A DNA stretch of 64,000 bases from JANQMY01 sp965227095 (lineage in GTDB: Bacteria > Pseudomonadota > Alphaproteobacteria > JANQMY01): contig CBDDFL010000002.1 in the NCBI GenBank assembly GCA_965227095.1, positions 62,001 to 126,000 of the forward strand, written 5' to 3'. The translations under genes were made by a program, and so were the position numbers. Positions 51,692 through 60,840 of the stretch are shown here, piece by piece. Below the pieces are notes generated by a model that was not told where the DNA came from, searched no databases, and was given only the letters and a program-made list of their open reading frames with translations. Positions within the stretch are counted from its first letter, which is position 1; every line of letters begins with the position of its first letter.

Positions 51692-51720
51692 CGATTTCGG
51701 ATTGAATGGTCGGTGGTGGC

Positions 51721-52257
51721 CTAGAGAGGCGCCATCACCATAATCATCTGCCGGCCCTCAAGCTTTGGGGCCTGTTCCACCTTGGCGATCTCGCCAACTT
51801 CTTCCCGTACGCGCGACAAGAGCTGCATGCCGAGTTCTTGGTGGGCCATTTCGCGTCCGCGGAAGCGCAAGGTCACTTTCACCTTATCGCCTTCTTCGAA
51901 GAACCGTTTGATCGAGCGCATTTTGACGTCGTAGTCATGCGTATCGATGTTCGGACGCATCTTGATTTCTTTGACTTCGATGGTCTTTTGCTTTTTACGC
52001 GCCTCATTCGCCTTCTTTTGAGCCTGATATTTGAACTTGCCGTAGTCCAAAATCTTGCACACAGGCGGTGACGCGTTGGGTGATATCTCAACAAGATCGA
52101 GCCCAACCTGTTGGGCCATGGTAATTGCTTGTTGGGTCGAGACGACTCCGTGGTTTTCCCCGTCTTGATCGATCAAACGAACTTCGGGTTGGTCTATCTC
52201 GTCGTTGGCACGCGGCCCCTCGCGGGATGGCGGTGCCTGCATTGGTCTTCTGGCTAT
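51721..52257 (-). CDS. infC: Translation initiation factor IF-3 (probable AUA start)
   Basis: About 178 residues. N-domain VRLIDQDGENHGVVSTQQAI, linker KFKYQAQKKANEARKKQKTI, and C-domain EIKMRPNIDTHDYDVKMRS are canonical. The ATG at 52242 has no ribosome site, but five codons upstream, in frame, an ATA (52257-52255) lies six bases after GGAGAG and gives the N-terminus ARRPMQAPPSREGPR, matching IF-3 proteins of relatives. IF-3 genes often use rare starts (AUU in E. coli) so that IF-3 represses its own translation. It lies 78 bases after thrS and is probably co-transcribed. Confidence 0.93.
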   Translation of the reverse strand: MARRPMQAPPSREGPRANDEIDQPEVRLIDQDGENHGVVSTQQAITMAQQVGLDLVEISPNASPPVCKILDYGKFKYQAQKKANEARKKQKTIEVKEIKMRPNIDTHDYDVKMRSIKRFFEEGDKVKVTLRFRGREMAHQELGMQLLSRVREEVGEIAKVEQAPKLEGRQMIMVMAPL

Positions 52258-52335
52258 GTAGGTCTCTCCATTATTATGGCCTGATCGGTCCTTCTTATAT
52301 GGTTGCCGACGAGGCCGGTTTCAAAATCAATGCTC

Positions 52336-54339
52336 TCAGCTGTGAGCTGTCTTCAAATCCGGAGGCAAAGCCTCTTGTTTTAGGATAGTAAGCACATCCT
52401 TAAGTGCAAGCGTTTCTTGTTCCTTAACGCCCAGTCTGCGAACGGAAACCTGCTCGTTCTCCATCTCACGCTGGCCGACCACCAAGATCACCGGCACCTT
52501 GGCATGGGAATGTTCCCGTACCTTGTAGTTGATTTTTTCATTGCGAATATCGAGTTTTACCCGCAATCCAGCGGCTTTAAGCGTGTCGGCCACCTTCTCC
52601 GCATAGGGGTCCGCGTCGGACGTGATGTTGGCAATGACCACTTGGACCGGTGCCAGCCAGAGTGGGAATCTTCCGGCGTGATGCTCAATAAGCACACCGA
52701 TAAACCGTTCCAGCGTGCCCAAAATAGCTCTGTGCAACATTACAGGCCGGTGTTTTTCGCCGTCCGCCCCCACATAGGTGGCATCCAAACGTTCCGGCAA
52801 CACGAAATCGAGCTGAAGCGTGCCGCATTGCCAATCCCGGCCAATGGCGTCCCGCAACACGAATTCGAGCTTCGGCCCGTAAAAAGCCCCTTCCCCCGGA
52901 TTGATCTTAAAGGGAAGACCGGCCGCTTTTGCGGCGGCTTCAAGGGCGCCCTCCGCGCGGTCCCAGGTGGCGTCATCCCCCGCTTTCACGTCCGGGCGAG
53001 TTGACAGCTTTACCACCACATCGCTAAAGCCCAGCTCCTCGTAGATGGAAAACAGCAAATTGCAAAAGGCGATGCTTTCCGCTTCCACCTGGTCTTCGCG
53101 GCAAAAAATGTGAGCGTCATCTTGCGTCATCTGACGCACGCGCATCAGGCCATGCAAAGCGCCATGCGCCTCGTTTCGGTGACAACATCCGAATTCGGCC
53201 ATGCGAATTGGCAAATCCCGGTACGACCGGATGTGGTTTTTGAAGATCTGCACATGGGCGGGGCAATTCATGGGCTTCAAGGCCATAAGCGAGTGGCCTT
53301 CGCCGGACAGAACGGGCCCGTCTTCTTCGGTGCTTGGAATTTCATCGGGCACCACGAACATATTCTCGCGAAATTTCGACCAGTGGCCCGACTGTTCCCA
53401 GAATTTGGAATCCAATAGTTGAGGCGTTTTCACCTCCACATAATCCGCCTTCTGCAGTTTCCGGCGAATGTAAGATTCCATTTGATTGTACAGGATGAAA
53501 CCGTTGGGGTGCCAAAACACGGAGCCCTGGGCTTCTTCCTGCAAGTGGAACAAGTCCATCTCGCGGCCAAGCTTGCGGTGGTCGCGTTTCTCGGCTTCTT
53601 CGATGCGGCGAAGATAGGCTTTCAATTCCTTGTCGTCGCGCCAAGCCGTCCCGTAAATGCGTTGCAATTGAGCGTTCTTCGCATCACCGCGCCAGTAAGA
53701 TCCGGCAATTTTCGTCAGCTTGAAGGCTTGACCAATCTTGCCGGTAGACATGAGGTGCGGCCCCCGACACAGATCGTGCCAGTCCCCGTGGAAATAGATT
53801 TTGATCTCTTCGCCGTCGGGAAAAGAATCGATGAGTTCCGCTTTGTATTGTTCGCCCAGCTCTTTGAAATGGGCGATGGCTTCGTCCCGGTCCCACACCT
53901 CGCGCCGCGTGACTTCGTTGCGGGAGACGATTTCTTTCATGCGCTTTTCGATCTTTTCAAGATCTTCCGGACGGAATGGTTCGTTGCGCGCAAAGTCGTA
54001 ATAGAAGCCGTCTTCGATCACCGGTCCAATGGTCACTTGCGTGCCCGGATAAAGTTCCTGCACGGCCATTGCCAAAATATGTGCCGCATCATGACGAATA
54101 AGCTCCAGCGCTTCGTCGTCTTTCTTGGTGACAATCGCCACCGAGGCATCCGCATTGATCGGCAGGTCCAGATCGGACAGCTCGCCATTGATTTTCACGG
54201 CAAGCGCCGCTTTCGCGAGGCCCGCGCCAATACTTTCAGCGATTTCCTGTCCGGTCACACCACGGCCGTAGTCGCGCGAGCTGCCATCGGGCAGCGCAAT
54301 GGAAACGGTCTGGTCGGAGGATGCGGATATGCTGTTCAT
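52336..54339 (-). CDS. thrS: Threonyl-tRNA synthetase
   Basis: 667 residues. TGS domain (about 1-70), second editing domain with the HDAAHILAMAVQELYPG motif, class II core with MNCPAHVQIFKNHIRSYRDL (zinc Cys) and GCCHRNEAHGALHGLMRVRQ, and anticodon-binding domain (VQVVIANITSDADPYAEKVA). Complete. No clear ribosome site is seen before the ATG at 54339. Upstream of infC, as in the ancestral thrS-infC-rpmI-rplT-pheST order. Confidence 0.97.
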   Translation of the reverse strand: MNSISASSDQTVSIALPDGSSRDYGRGVTGQEIAESIGAGLAKAALAVKINGELSDLDLPINADASVAIVTKKDDEALELIRHDAAHILAMAVQELYPGTQVTIGPVIEDGFYYDFARNEPFRPEDLEKIEKRMKEIVSRNEVTRREVWDRDEAIAHFKELGEQYKAELIDSFPDGEEIKIYFHGDWHDLCRGPHLMSTGKIGQAFKLTKIAGSYWRGDAKNAQLQRIYGTAWRDDKELKAYLRRIEEAEKRDHRKLGREMDLFHLQEEAQGSVFWHPNGFILYNQMESYIRRKLQKADYVEVKTPQLLDSKFWEQSGHWSKFRENMFVVPDEIPSTEEDGPVLSGEGHSLMALKPMNCPAHVQIFKNHIRSYRDLPIRMAEFGCCHRNEAHGALHGLMRVRQMTQDDAHIFCREDQVEAESIAFCNLLFSIYEELGFSDVVVKLSTRPDVKAGDDATWDRAEGALEAAAKAAGLPFKINPGEGAFYGPKLEFVLRDAIGRDWQCGTLQLDFVLPERLDATYVGADGEKHRPVMLHRAILGTLERFIGVLIEHHAGRFPLWLAPVQVVIANITSDADPYAEKVADTLKAAGLRVKLDIRNEKINYKVREHSHAKVPVILVVGQREMENEQVSVRRLGVKEQETLALKDVLTILKQEALPPDLKTAHS

Positions 54340-54417
54340 GTCGAAAAAATGCGCTGAGTTTTATTAAGGTCCCGTTTACGAGACAAGGCGGGCACATTAC
54401 GTCGATCCCTTTGCAAG

Positions 54418-55365
54418 TCAAGCAAGAGTGCCCATCTCGGTCAAAGCGTGGGTGACATCGTCGAGGGCAAGGTCTTCCAAGGTCGCCCGGCGCAAGGTCG
54501 CGACTTCTTCTGCACGAGGGGCGCAGCGGCTGGGATCGGAGTCGTGAGAGAAAAGGATAAGACAGGGGCATCCGGATGCCGCCAGAAGATGCATGGGACC
54601 GGTGTCGTTTCCGACCGCTAATGTGGCGCCTGTGCCGATCGCCACAATCTGTTGAAAATCGGTCTGTCCGCACAAATTGATCGCATCCGGCACACGATCT
54701 GCAATTGTCGCGAGTTCGTTTTGTTCCGCGTTGGCGCCTAGAAGAACCGGCATGATGCCGTCTGCCACAAGGCGCTCGGCCAGCGCGGCGTAACGTTCGG
54801 CAGGCCATCTTTTGGCGGGCCGGTGCGGCGACCCGCCAGGAACAAGCACTGCGTAGCGCTCGGGCAGCGCAAAGGCTGACACGTCGGCCGTCATCCAGCT
54901 TAGATCCGTTGGATAGATCGCGGTCAGACCGGCAATCCTCAGCTGCTCCGCCTGCCGATCCACCGTGTGCATCGGAATGCGGTTTGGATTGTCATGAGGG
55001 TGTGAACAGCCGCCGGCAACGCCCGACCAGCCCGGCCGTTTGGGCCAAAGGAACTGAAAATACCAACTGGTGCGGTTCGACGTTTGAAGGTCATAGACAA
55101 AGTCAAAGTGAGCGCCGCGCAACGCAGATAGAAAATGGAGCATCCGGAAGGACGGCCACGGGGCACGCCCGTCGTCCCACACCTCATCGAAATAGCCGCT
55201 GGCGCGCCCTAGCTTTGCGAACGGAGCGGTGGTGACAAGCGTGATGTGCGCTTTTGGGTGCTGGGCCCGGATGGATTTGAACGGTCCCATGGCCTGCACG
55301 AAATCTCCAAGTGAGCCGAGCCGGATCACCGCAATTTTTCTGTATGGGTCAGGACGGGTGTTCAT
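54418..55365 (-). CDS. Family-9 glycosyltransferase (heptosyltransferase-like)
   Basis: 315 residues. IAVIRLGSLGDFVQAMGPFK and VLVPGGSPHRPAKRWPAERY, with the late block GNDTGPMHLLAASGCPCLIL, are the ADP-heptose-transferase marks. It would act on the LPS inner core or a similar glycan. The ATG overlaps the upstream GT4 stop (ATGA). The longer open frame lies inside that gene and is not used. Confidence 0.87.
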   Translation of the reverse strand: MNTRPDPYRKIAVIRLGSLGDFVQAMGPFKSIRAQHPKAHITLVTTAPFAKLGRASGYFDEVWDDGRAPWPSFRMLHFLSALRGAHFDFVYDLQTSNRTSWYFQFLWPKRPGWSGVAGGCSHPHDNPNRIPMHTVDRQAEQLRIAGLTAIYPTDLSWMTADVSAFALPERYAVLVPGGSPHRPAKRWPAERYAALAERLVADGIMPVLLGANAEQNELATIADRVPDAINLCGQTDFQQIVAIGTGATLAVGNDTGPMHLLAASGCPCLILFSHDSDPSRCAPRAEEVATLRRATLEDLALDDVTHALTEMGTLA

Positions 55366-56540
55366 GCGGATTGGCTGTCGGCACGTTTTTTCTTTTGCGC
55401 TGCAAGGGCGCTGTAGGCGGCCAATGTCTTCTCGCACATGGCTTGTTTGGAAAAATGCTCCACCACGTTCGATCGAGCGGCAGCGGCCATGGCGTCCCGT
55501 TCCGCGCTGGACATGGCGAGACAATCCGTAATCGCCGCCGCCAGCGCATTCGGATTGTTCGGCGGGATCAGATGCCCCGTTTCTCCGTCGATAATCGTTT
55601 CAAGCGATCCTCCCAAAGCCGTGGCGATGATGGGGCATCCCATGGCCTGGGCTTCCACGGCGATGCGGCCGAAGGCTTCCGGTTCGGTGGAGGCGGAAAC
55701 CGTCACGGCAGCTGCCGCATAGGCCGCCGGCATGTCATCCATATGGCCTGAAAAACGAACGCAGTCGTCCAAGCCTAAGTCTTTTATTCTTGCGGTAAGG
55801 GATTTTCCGAAATCGGAGTTTGGTTCGGTTTCGCCCACACACACAAAACATACTTTTTCTTCCAAGGATTGGGCCTGAATGCGAGACGCCGCCTCGACAA
55901 ACACATCTTGTCCCTTCCAGGGCGTTACGCGGCCCGGCAAGATGACGAGGCGTTTATCGTCATCCACCTTGATACGTTGACGGAAGGCTTGTATTCGCGT
56001 TGCGTCCACATTGCTGCGGTCGAATTCCGCAAGATCAACACCGCGCGCAATGGTGAGGGTGTGGCCGGCCGCATTCGGATATTTTTGGCTGATCCGTTGG
56101 GCGATGAAGTTTGAGTTGGCAATCACCACGTCACCGCGGGCCATCACACTGTTGTAGAGCGATTTAACATAGCCGCTGTCTCTGAATGTGCCGTGATGGG
56201 TTGTCATGAAATGGCAACCCGCCCGGCGGGCCGCAAACAGCGCGCTCCACGCCGGCGCGCGGCTTCGGGCATGAATGATGGAAATGCCATGGTCGACGGC
56301 AAGCTCTGCAAGACGGTTTACGTTCTGAAAGATTGTGAGAGGGTTTTTGCTGTTCACCGGCAATTGAAAGATCTGGGCGCCCATGGATTGCAGGCGCGCG
56401 GTTAAACGTCCGCCCGCGGTCGCAACAAAAGAGCCATACTCCGCGTTGATGAGCGCGTCGGAAATGTCGATAACAGTACGTTCCGCGCCGCCTTCATCCA
56501 ATGTGGGGATCACCTGCAACACGTTGATGCGCGCGGCCAT
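55362..56540 (-). CDS. Family-4 glycosyltransferase
   Basis: 392 residues. INVLQVIPTLDEGGAERTVI begins the GT-B acceptor domain; VILPGRVTPWKGQDVFVEAA and STEPEAFGRIAVEAQAMGCP (E-x7-E) form the donor site. It starts at the ATG sharing one base with the upstream SDR stop (TGATG), so three genes SDR-GT4-GT9 form one tightly packed operon, probably for lipopolysaccharide. Confidence 0.88.
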   Translation of the reverse strand: MAARINVLQVIPTLDEGGAERTVIDISDALINAEYGSFVATAGGRLTARLQSMGAQIFQLPVNSKNPLTIFQNVNRLAELAVDHGISIIHARSRAPAWSALFAARRAGCHFMTTHHGTFRDSGYVKSLYNSVMARGDVVIANSNFIAQRISQKYPNAAGHTLTIARGVDLAEFDRSNVDATRIQAFRQRIKVDDDKRLVILPGRVTPWKGQDVFVEAASRIQAQSLEEKVCFVCVGETEPNSDFGKSLTARIKDLGLDDCVRFSGHMDDMPAAYAAAAVTVSASTEPEAFGRIAVEAQAMGCPIIATALGGSLETIIDGETGHLIPPNNPNALAAAITDCLAMSSAERDAMAAAARSNVVEHFSKQAMCEKTLAAYSALAAQKKKRADSQSA

Positions 56541-57406
56541 CAAAGACGCTCCCGCTCTTTTCGTAATCCCTCGCGATAGGTGGGATAGGTGAACGTAACG
56601 CCTAGGTCTTTTTTGATCTTATGGTTCCGAACCCGCTTATTGTCATTGTAGAAACTTTTGCCCATCTCGCTCATATCGGCATCTTCCAGCTTTACAAGCG
56701 GGGGTGGGGGCATGTTTAGAAGGTCGGCTGCGTAAGCAACCACATCGGCCGGGGCGGCGGCTTCATCGTCGCAGACGTTGTAGATCGCACCGGGATCCGG
56801 CCGGTCGAAAGAGGCCCTCAGGATGGCCGCCACATCTTCCACATGAATGCGCGAAAACATCTGTCCCGGTTTCTCGATGCGTCTTGCCTTGCCGTTTTTG
56901 AGGGACACCAGTTGATTGCGTCCCGGCCCATAAATGCCCGCCAGCCGGAAAACATGCACCGGCAATTGATGGTCATGAAACAAGGCGAGCCATTGGCGTT
57001 CGGCCTCGACCCGCCGCCGCGCGCGGTCGCTGGTGGGTTTAAGGGCGGATCCTTCATCGACCCATGCGCCATCCCGATTGCCGTACACTCCGGTGGTGGA
57101 CAGGTAACCAATCCACGAAAGGTGGTCTTTGAGGGAGATGATCTTGTCTTTGTGATGCGTCAGAACAGGATCACCCAATGGGCTCGGTGGGGCTGAAATC
57201 AACAAATGCGTCACGTCTTGCCAGACGGGATCTTCTAAGGGGGTTTCCTCATTCAGGATGACAGGTGTGGCGCCCAAAGATCGGATGTCATCCAGTTTTT
57301 CAGCGCTTCGGGCCGATCCTGTCACCGTCCAGCCCTGTGTCAGAAGTTCGGCGGTCAGGGCCTTTGCGCAGAAGCCAAATCCAAGGCAGAGGAGATGTCC
57401 TGGCAT
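56540..57406 (-). CDS. NAD-dependent epimerase-like SDR (YeeZ family)
   Basis: 288 residues. GHLLCLGFGFCAKALTAELL is the nucleotide loop in the short GxGxxA form, followed by SYLSTTGVYGNRDGAWVDE-like sequence (WIGYLSTTGVYGNRDGAW) and FRLAGIYGPGRNQLV. The catalytic YxxxK of true epimerases is not clear, as in YeeZ proteins, whose reaction is unknown. The ATG at 57406 is preferred to the upstream frame extension. First gene of the SDR-GT4-GT9 operon. Confidence 0.8.
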   Translation of the reverse strand: MPGHLLCLGFGFCAKALTAELLTQGWTVTGSARSAEKLDDIRSLGATPVILNEETPLEDPVWQDVTHLLISAPPSPLGDPVLTHHKDKIISLKDHLSWIGYLSTTGVYGNRDGAWVDEGSALKPTSDRARRRVEAERQWLALFHDHQLPVHVFRLAGIYGPGRNQLVSLKNGKARRIEKPGQMFSRIHVEDVAAILRASFDRPDPGAIYNVCDDEAAAPADVVAYAADLLNMPPPPLVKLEDADMSEMGKSFYNDNKRVRNHKIKKDLGVTFTYPTYREGLRKERERL

Positions 57407-57477
57407 TCTATCGGGCCTCAATGGTAGAACACGTCTCTGCCGGGAGATGCGGCATCTGACGAAAGAGTAATCCAATC

Positions 57478-58269
57478 ATGCGTACTGTTCTTGCTGTCCT
57501 TTTGTGTTTGGTCCTGGTTGAGGGCCCGGTGGTCGCTCAGGACTATAGTCTAGGCGGCGGCCGGTACAAGAAATGTCTTGATAAGGTGGCCACGGACCCT
57601 CAAGGCGCGCACCAACAATACCGCTATTGGCGGGAAGTGGACGAATGGCAGGGCGGGCCGGCCTTGCATTGCGAAGCCTTGATTCTCACGGCTCTGCGCC
57701 AATACAGCGACGCGGCACAACGCTTGGAACAAATTGTCTCTGAAAACCTGATTGCGGATGTAACCCTTCAGGCTACCATTTTGGGGCAAGCCGGTAATGC
57801 GTGGATCCTCGCCAAGAAGGGGGATTTGGCTCTGGCGGCGCTTGACCGAGCGATCGCCATGAATGACCAGGATTATGAATTGGTTGTGGACCGTGCCCGG
57901 GCCCATGCCTTGCTGAAGGACTGGCCCGCCGCGCTCAAAGATCTGGACACGGTCATCGAGGTGGCAAAACCCTCAGCGGACCATCGGGTGTTGCGCGCGG
58001 TGGCGAACCGCCACCTTGGCCGTTATGACGCGGCCCGCGCGGATGTGGATGCCGCCTTGGTAATTTCAACCAACCATGGCGGTGCGTTGCTCGAGCGGGG
58101 CATCCTGAAGCAGCTGCAAGGCGACGTGGGCGGCGCGCGCAAAGACTATGTCTTGGTGGTGACAAACAACCCGAATACGGATGAAGCGGCGGATGCTCAA
58201 TCTCGGCTCCAGAAACTCGACCTCAAGCTTGAGTCCGGGGCGCCGGCAGCGCCGCCTGCCACTCCTTAA
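57478..58269 (+). CDS. Exported TPR-repeat protein
   Basis: 263 residues. Signal peptide MRTVLAVLLCLVLVEGPVVA with cleavage before QDYSLG. The rest is helical with TPR-like units: ALRQYSDAAQRLEQIV, KGDLALAALDRAIAMN, LKDWPAALKDLDTVIEV, LGRYDAARADVDAAL and QGDVGGARKDYVLVV. Likely a periplasmic scaffold. It overlaps the end of queG by 47 bases on the opposite strand. Confidence 0.82.
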   Translation: MRTVLAVLLCLVLVEGPVVAQDYSLGGGRYKKCLDKVATDPQGAHQQYRYWREVDEWQGGPALHCEALILTALRQYSDAAQRLEQIVSENLIADVTLQATILGQAGNAWILAKKGDLALAALDRAIAMNDQDYELVVDRARAHALLKDWPAALKDLDTVIEVAKPSADHRVLRAVANRHLGRYDAARADVDAALVISTNHGGALLERGILKQLQGDVGGARKDYVLVVTNNPNTDEAADAQSRLQKLDLKLESGAPAAPPATP

Positions 58270-59401
58270 GGACATTTTCGTCCGGCTCGCGGTCCCGATG
58301 CCGTTCGGCAACCACCGCCACTTGCATCGGCGCCAACCGCCCAAGCGCCCAAACCGCCATCGCCCGAACTAGGGGCGATGTATCGGTCAACCGTTCCTCC
58401 ACATACGGAACAAATTTCAGATCGCCGGAATTCCCGATGGCGATCAACACATTACGCACAAAGCGATCCCGACCGGTGCGCTTAACGGGTGACTTGGAAA
58501 AGAACCGGCGAAAGGCGGTGTCGTCCAGCTGTACCAATTTTTCCAGCGGGGGATCGACGCGGTCCTCAACGGCTTGAAGGGCAGCCTCCGCAGCCTCTTG
58601 TGCGAATTTGTTCCAGGGGCAAACCGCCAGGCAATCGTCACAGCCATAAATGCGGTTGCCCATGGCCTCACGAAACTCAGGCGCGATATGACCTTTGTGC
58701 TCAATGGTCAGATAGGAAATGCAACGTCGCGCGTCCAGTTGATACGGCGCCGGAAAAGCATTTGTGGGGCAGATGTCCAGACAACGCCGGCATGACCCGC
58801 ATTGGTCTGGTTGGGGAGAGTCAATATCAAGCGTCAGTGTTGTGAAGATTGACCCGAGAAAAAGCCAAGAACCCTCGTCCGGCGACACCAGATTTGTGTG
58901 TTTGCCTTGCCATCCAACACCAGCTGTTTGCGCCAGCGGTTTTTCCATCACGGGCGCTGTGTCCACGAAGACTTTCAAAGCGCAGCCCTGAGTTTCCGCG
59001 AGCCAACGGCCGATCTGTTTCAACCGTTTTTTGATGACGTCGTGATAGTCCGCCCCAAGAGCATAAACAGAAATGTTACCTCGATCCGTCCTCTTAAGGC
59101 GCAACATAGGGTCCGTCTGGGGCGTGTACCGCATGCCCAACACGATGATGCTGCGCGCATCTTCCCATAGTGTCGAGGGGGCCGCGCGTGTCGCCATGTC
59201 ACGGGCCAGCCAGTCCATGTCCCCATGACGGTCTTGGTCCACAAAGTGTTGGAGAGCGGATTGGGCATTTGGGATCAGATCGGCGGAGGTAAATCGGACC
59301 ACCGCAAATCCAAGATCCTTGGCACGGGCAATGATCTCGCGCGTCAGCGCATCCTGGTCTTTGGTGGCAATTTCAATCGGCGTCTGTGTCTGCCGGATCA
59401 T
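58223..59401 (-). CDS. queG: Epoxyqueuosine reductase
   Basis: 392 residues. Reduces epoxyqueuosine to queuosine in tRNA, a cobalamin-dependent step. Two [4Fe-4S] clusters: CGSCRRCLDICPTNAF and CDDCLAVCPWNKFA. The N-terminal KDLGFAVVRFTSADLIPNAQ and VGWQGKHTNLVSPDEGSWLF are family blocks; a HEAT-like tail (SPLVRAMAVWALGRLAP) ends it. The ATG at 59401 overlaps the upstream gene stop (ATGA). Confidence 0.95.
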   Translation of the reverse strand: MIRQTQTPIEIATKDQDALTREIIARAKDLGFAVVRFTSADLIPNAQSALQHFVDQDRHGDMDWLARDMATRAAPSTLWEDARSIIVLGMRYTPQTDPMLRLKRTDRGNISVYALGADYHDVIKKRLKQIGRWLAETQGCALKVFVDTAPVMEKPLAQTAGVGWQGKHTNLVSPDEGSWLFLGSIFTTLTLDIDSPQPDQCGSCRRCLDICPTNAFPAPYQLDARRCISYLTIEHKGHIAPEFREAMGNRIYGCDDCLAVCPWNKFAQEAAEAALQAVEDRVDPPLEKLVQLDDTAFRRFFSKSPVKRTGRDRFVRNVLIAIGNSGDLKFVPYVEERLTDTSPLVRAMAVWALGRLAPMQVAVVAERHRDREPDENVLKEWQAALPAPRTQA

Positions 59402-59931
59402 GAGAAATAGATGGTCACATAAGTTTGCCAGGTGCTGCCCAACAGCTTCAAGACCGGCCACAAGGTAGGCAGTAGGTAGCGAATGAAGACATAAAGGAAC
59501 GGCAGGCTAACCCCCAGGACGATCATCAGTTCGAACCAGAGGGCCGATTGGGCCACATCCGTCTTATTGCGCGTGTGATAGGCCAAATAACCGCCAAATC
59601 CGGCAAGGGTGAAGCCGTAGAAAAAAAGCAAGGCCGACGACATCCACCAAATCCCAGACAGGAAGGAAAGGCTGCTCCAGAAAGAGTCGGTGCCTGCGAA
59701 AAAGAACACCCCAATGGGTGTGCAGCCCAGCGCGACGATGAAGCCCAGCACAAGAGACCGGCCCAACTCTTGCCAGGCAAACCCGACAAATGTGTCCCTC
59801 GGCAATCGGGCCTCCCAGGTTTTGACCTGCGCGGATGCGAAGATGGATGCAATGGCCGAGAACACAGCAACCAGGATCAACCCAAGACCACTCAAGCTAA
59901 AGGTAATCGACAGTAAATCAGAGAGCGACAC
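59398..59931 (-). CDS. Membrane protein of unknown function
   Basis: 177 residues with four hydrophobic helices: LGLILVAVFSAIASIFASA, SLVLGFIVALGCTPIGVFFF, WWMSSALLFFYGFTLAGFGG and LMIVLGVSLPFLYVFIRYLL. Its stop overlaps the queG start, so it is translationally coupled to queG. No motif recognised; the link to queuosine metabolism rests on position only. Confidence 0.72.
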   Translation of the reverse strand: MSLSDLLSITFSLSGLGLILVAVFSAIASIFASAQVKTWEARLPRDTFVGFAWQELGRSLVLGFIVALGCTPIGVFFFAGTDSFWSSLSFLSGIWWMSSALLFFYGFTLAGFGGYLAYHTRNKTDVAQSALWFELMIVLGVSLPFLYVFIRYLLPTLWPVLKLLGSTWQTYVTIYFS

Positions 59932-60075
59932 TCATGGCCCTTTCAGCTTACGCACCCGGTGATTTAAGCACCGCCCGCGCTGGCCCTATTCAAATCTTCT
60001 TTTGTACCAGGTTCAAGCGCCCGCAAAGACCTTTTCCATAGCGTGTATCCCGTTAATAAATTGCCGAGATGAGGC

Positions 60076-60744
60076 TCAGAAATCCAGGTTTGCATAGTGC
60101 CGGGGCGGTTGGATGCCCGGCACTTGATCGGCCAAGAGGGACCGGAAACACGGCCGAGATTTGATCCGAACATACCATTCTTGAGTTCTCGGAAATTTGT
60201 GCCAGGGAATATCGCCCACATAGTCTAAGCAGGAAATGTGGGAGGCGGCCGCAAGATCCGCACAGCTCAGTTCATCTCCGGCGAGCCAGCGCCGCCGTTC
60301 TGAAAGAAACCCCACAAATTCCAGATGATCTGACAGCGCCTCAAGGGCCGCCCGGATGTGACCCATATCAGGTTCGCCCAATCTGAACACGCGCTTGTCG
60401 ATGCGCTCGAAGATGATCGGGCCGGACACTTCCCGGTAAAACGTATTGTTGAACCAGGTGCTCAGACGCCTGACTTCGGCCTGCGCCACCGGATCGCCAG
60501 GGATCAGAGGTGGGGTCGGGCTGGTGGCCTCTAGGAATTCGATAATAGCCGTCGCTTCGCAGACTTTGGTGTCGTCGTCATTCACCAAAATCGGTACGGC
60601 CGCCCGCCGGTTTGGCGGTGTTGGTTCAAGGTCGGTTTGCACCGGCGGCTCTGTTGAGAGCGAAAAGTCGATCCGCTTTTCACTCAAAGCCAGACGAACA
60701 TACCGGCACGCGGGCGATAAAGGTTGGTGGTAGAGCAGGCGCAT
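60076..60744 (-). CDS. Glutathione S-transferase family protein
   Basis: 222 residues. A thioredoxin-like N-terminal domain (MRLLYHQPLSPACRYVRLAL, likely Ser9 or Cys12 at the active site; AAVPILVNDDDTKVCEATAI with cis-Pro and the SNAIL-like EATAI) and an all-helical C-terminal domain with AGDELSCADLAAASHISCL. This GST subtype often sits next to queG in alphaproteobacteria. Substrate unknown. It is separated from the membrane protein by 144 bases. Confidence 0.85.
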   Translation of the reverse strand: MRLLYHQPLSPACRYVRLALSEKRIDFSLSTEPPVQTDLEPTPPNRRAAVPILVNDDDTKVCEATAIIEFLEATSPTPPLIPGDPVAQAEVRRLSTWFNNTFYREVSGPIIFERIDKRVFRLGEPDMGHIRAALEALSDHLEFVGFLSERRRWLAGDELSCADLAAASHISCLDYVGDIPWHKFPRTQEWYVRIKSRPCFRSLLADQVPGIQPPRHYANLDF

Positions 60745-60840
60745 GAAGGGTGGGGCCTAGATGGGGGCGATGAATGGCGACGACGGGCAGCTTACGCTGA
60801 CTTAAGGCGATAGTAAGGCCGAATAACGGCTGGTACAAAC

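Noticed and set aside
52258..52335. T-box or threonine attenuator between thrS and infC
   Set aside because: No T-box consensus, no leader peptide rich in Thr codons and no terminator-like hairpin seen in these 78 bases.
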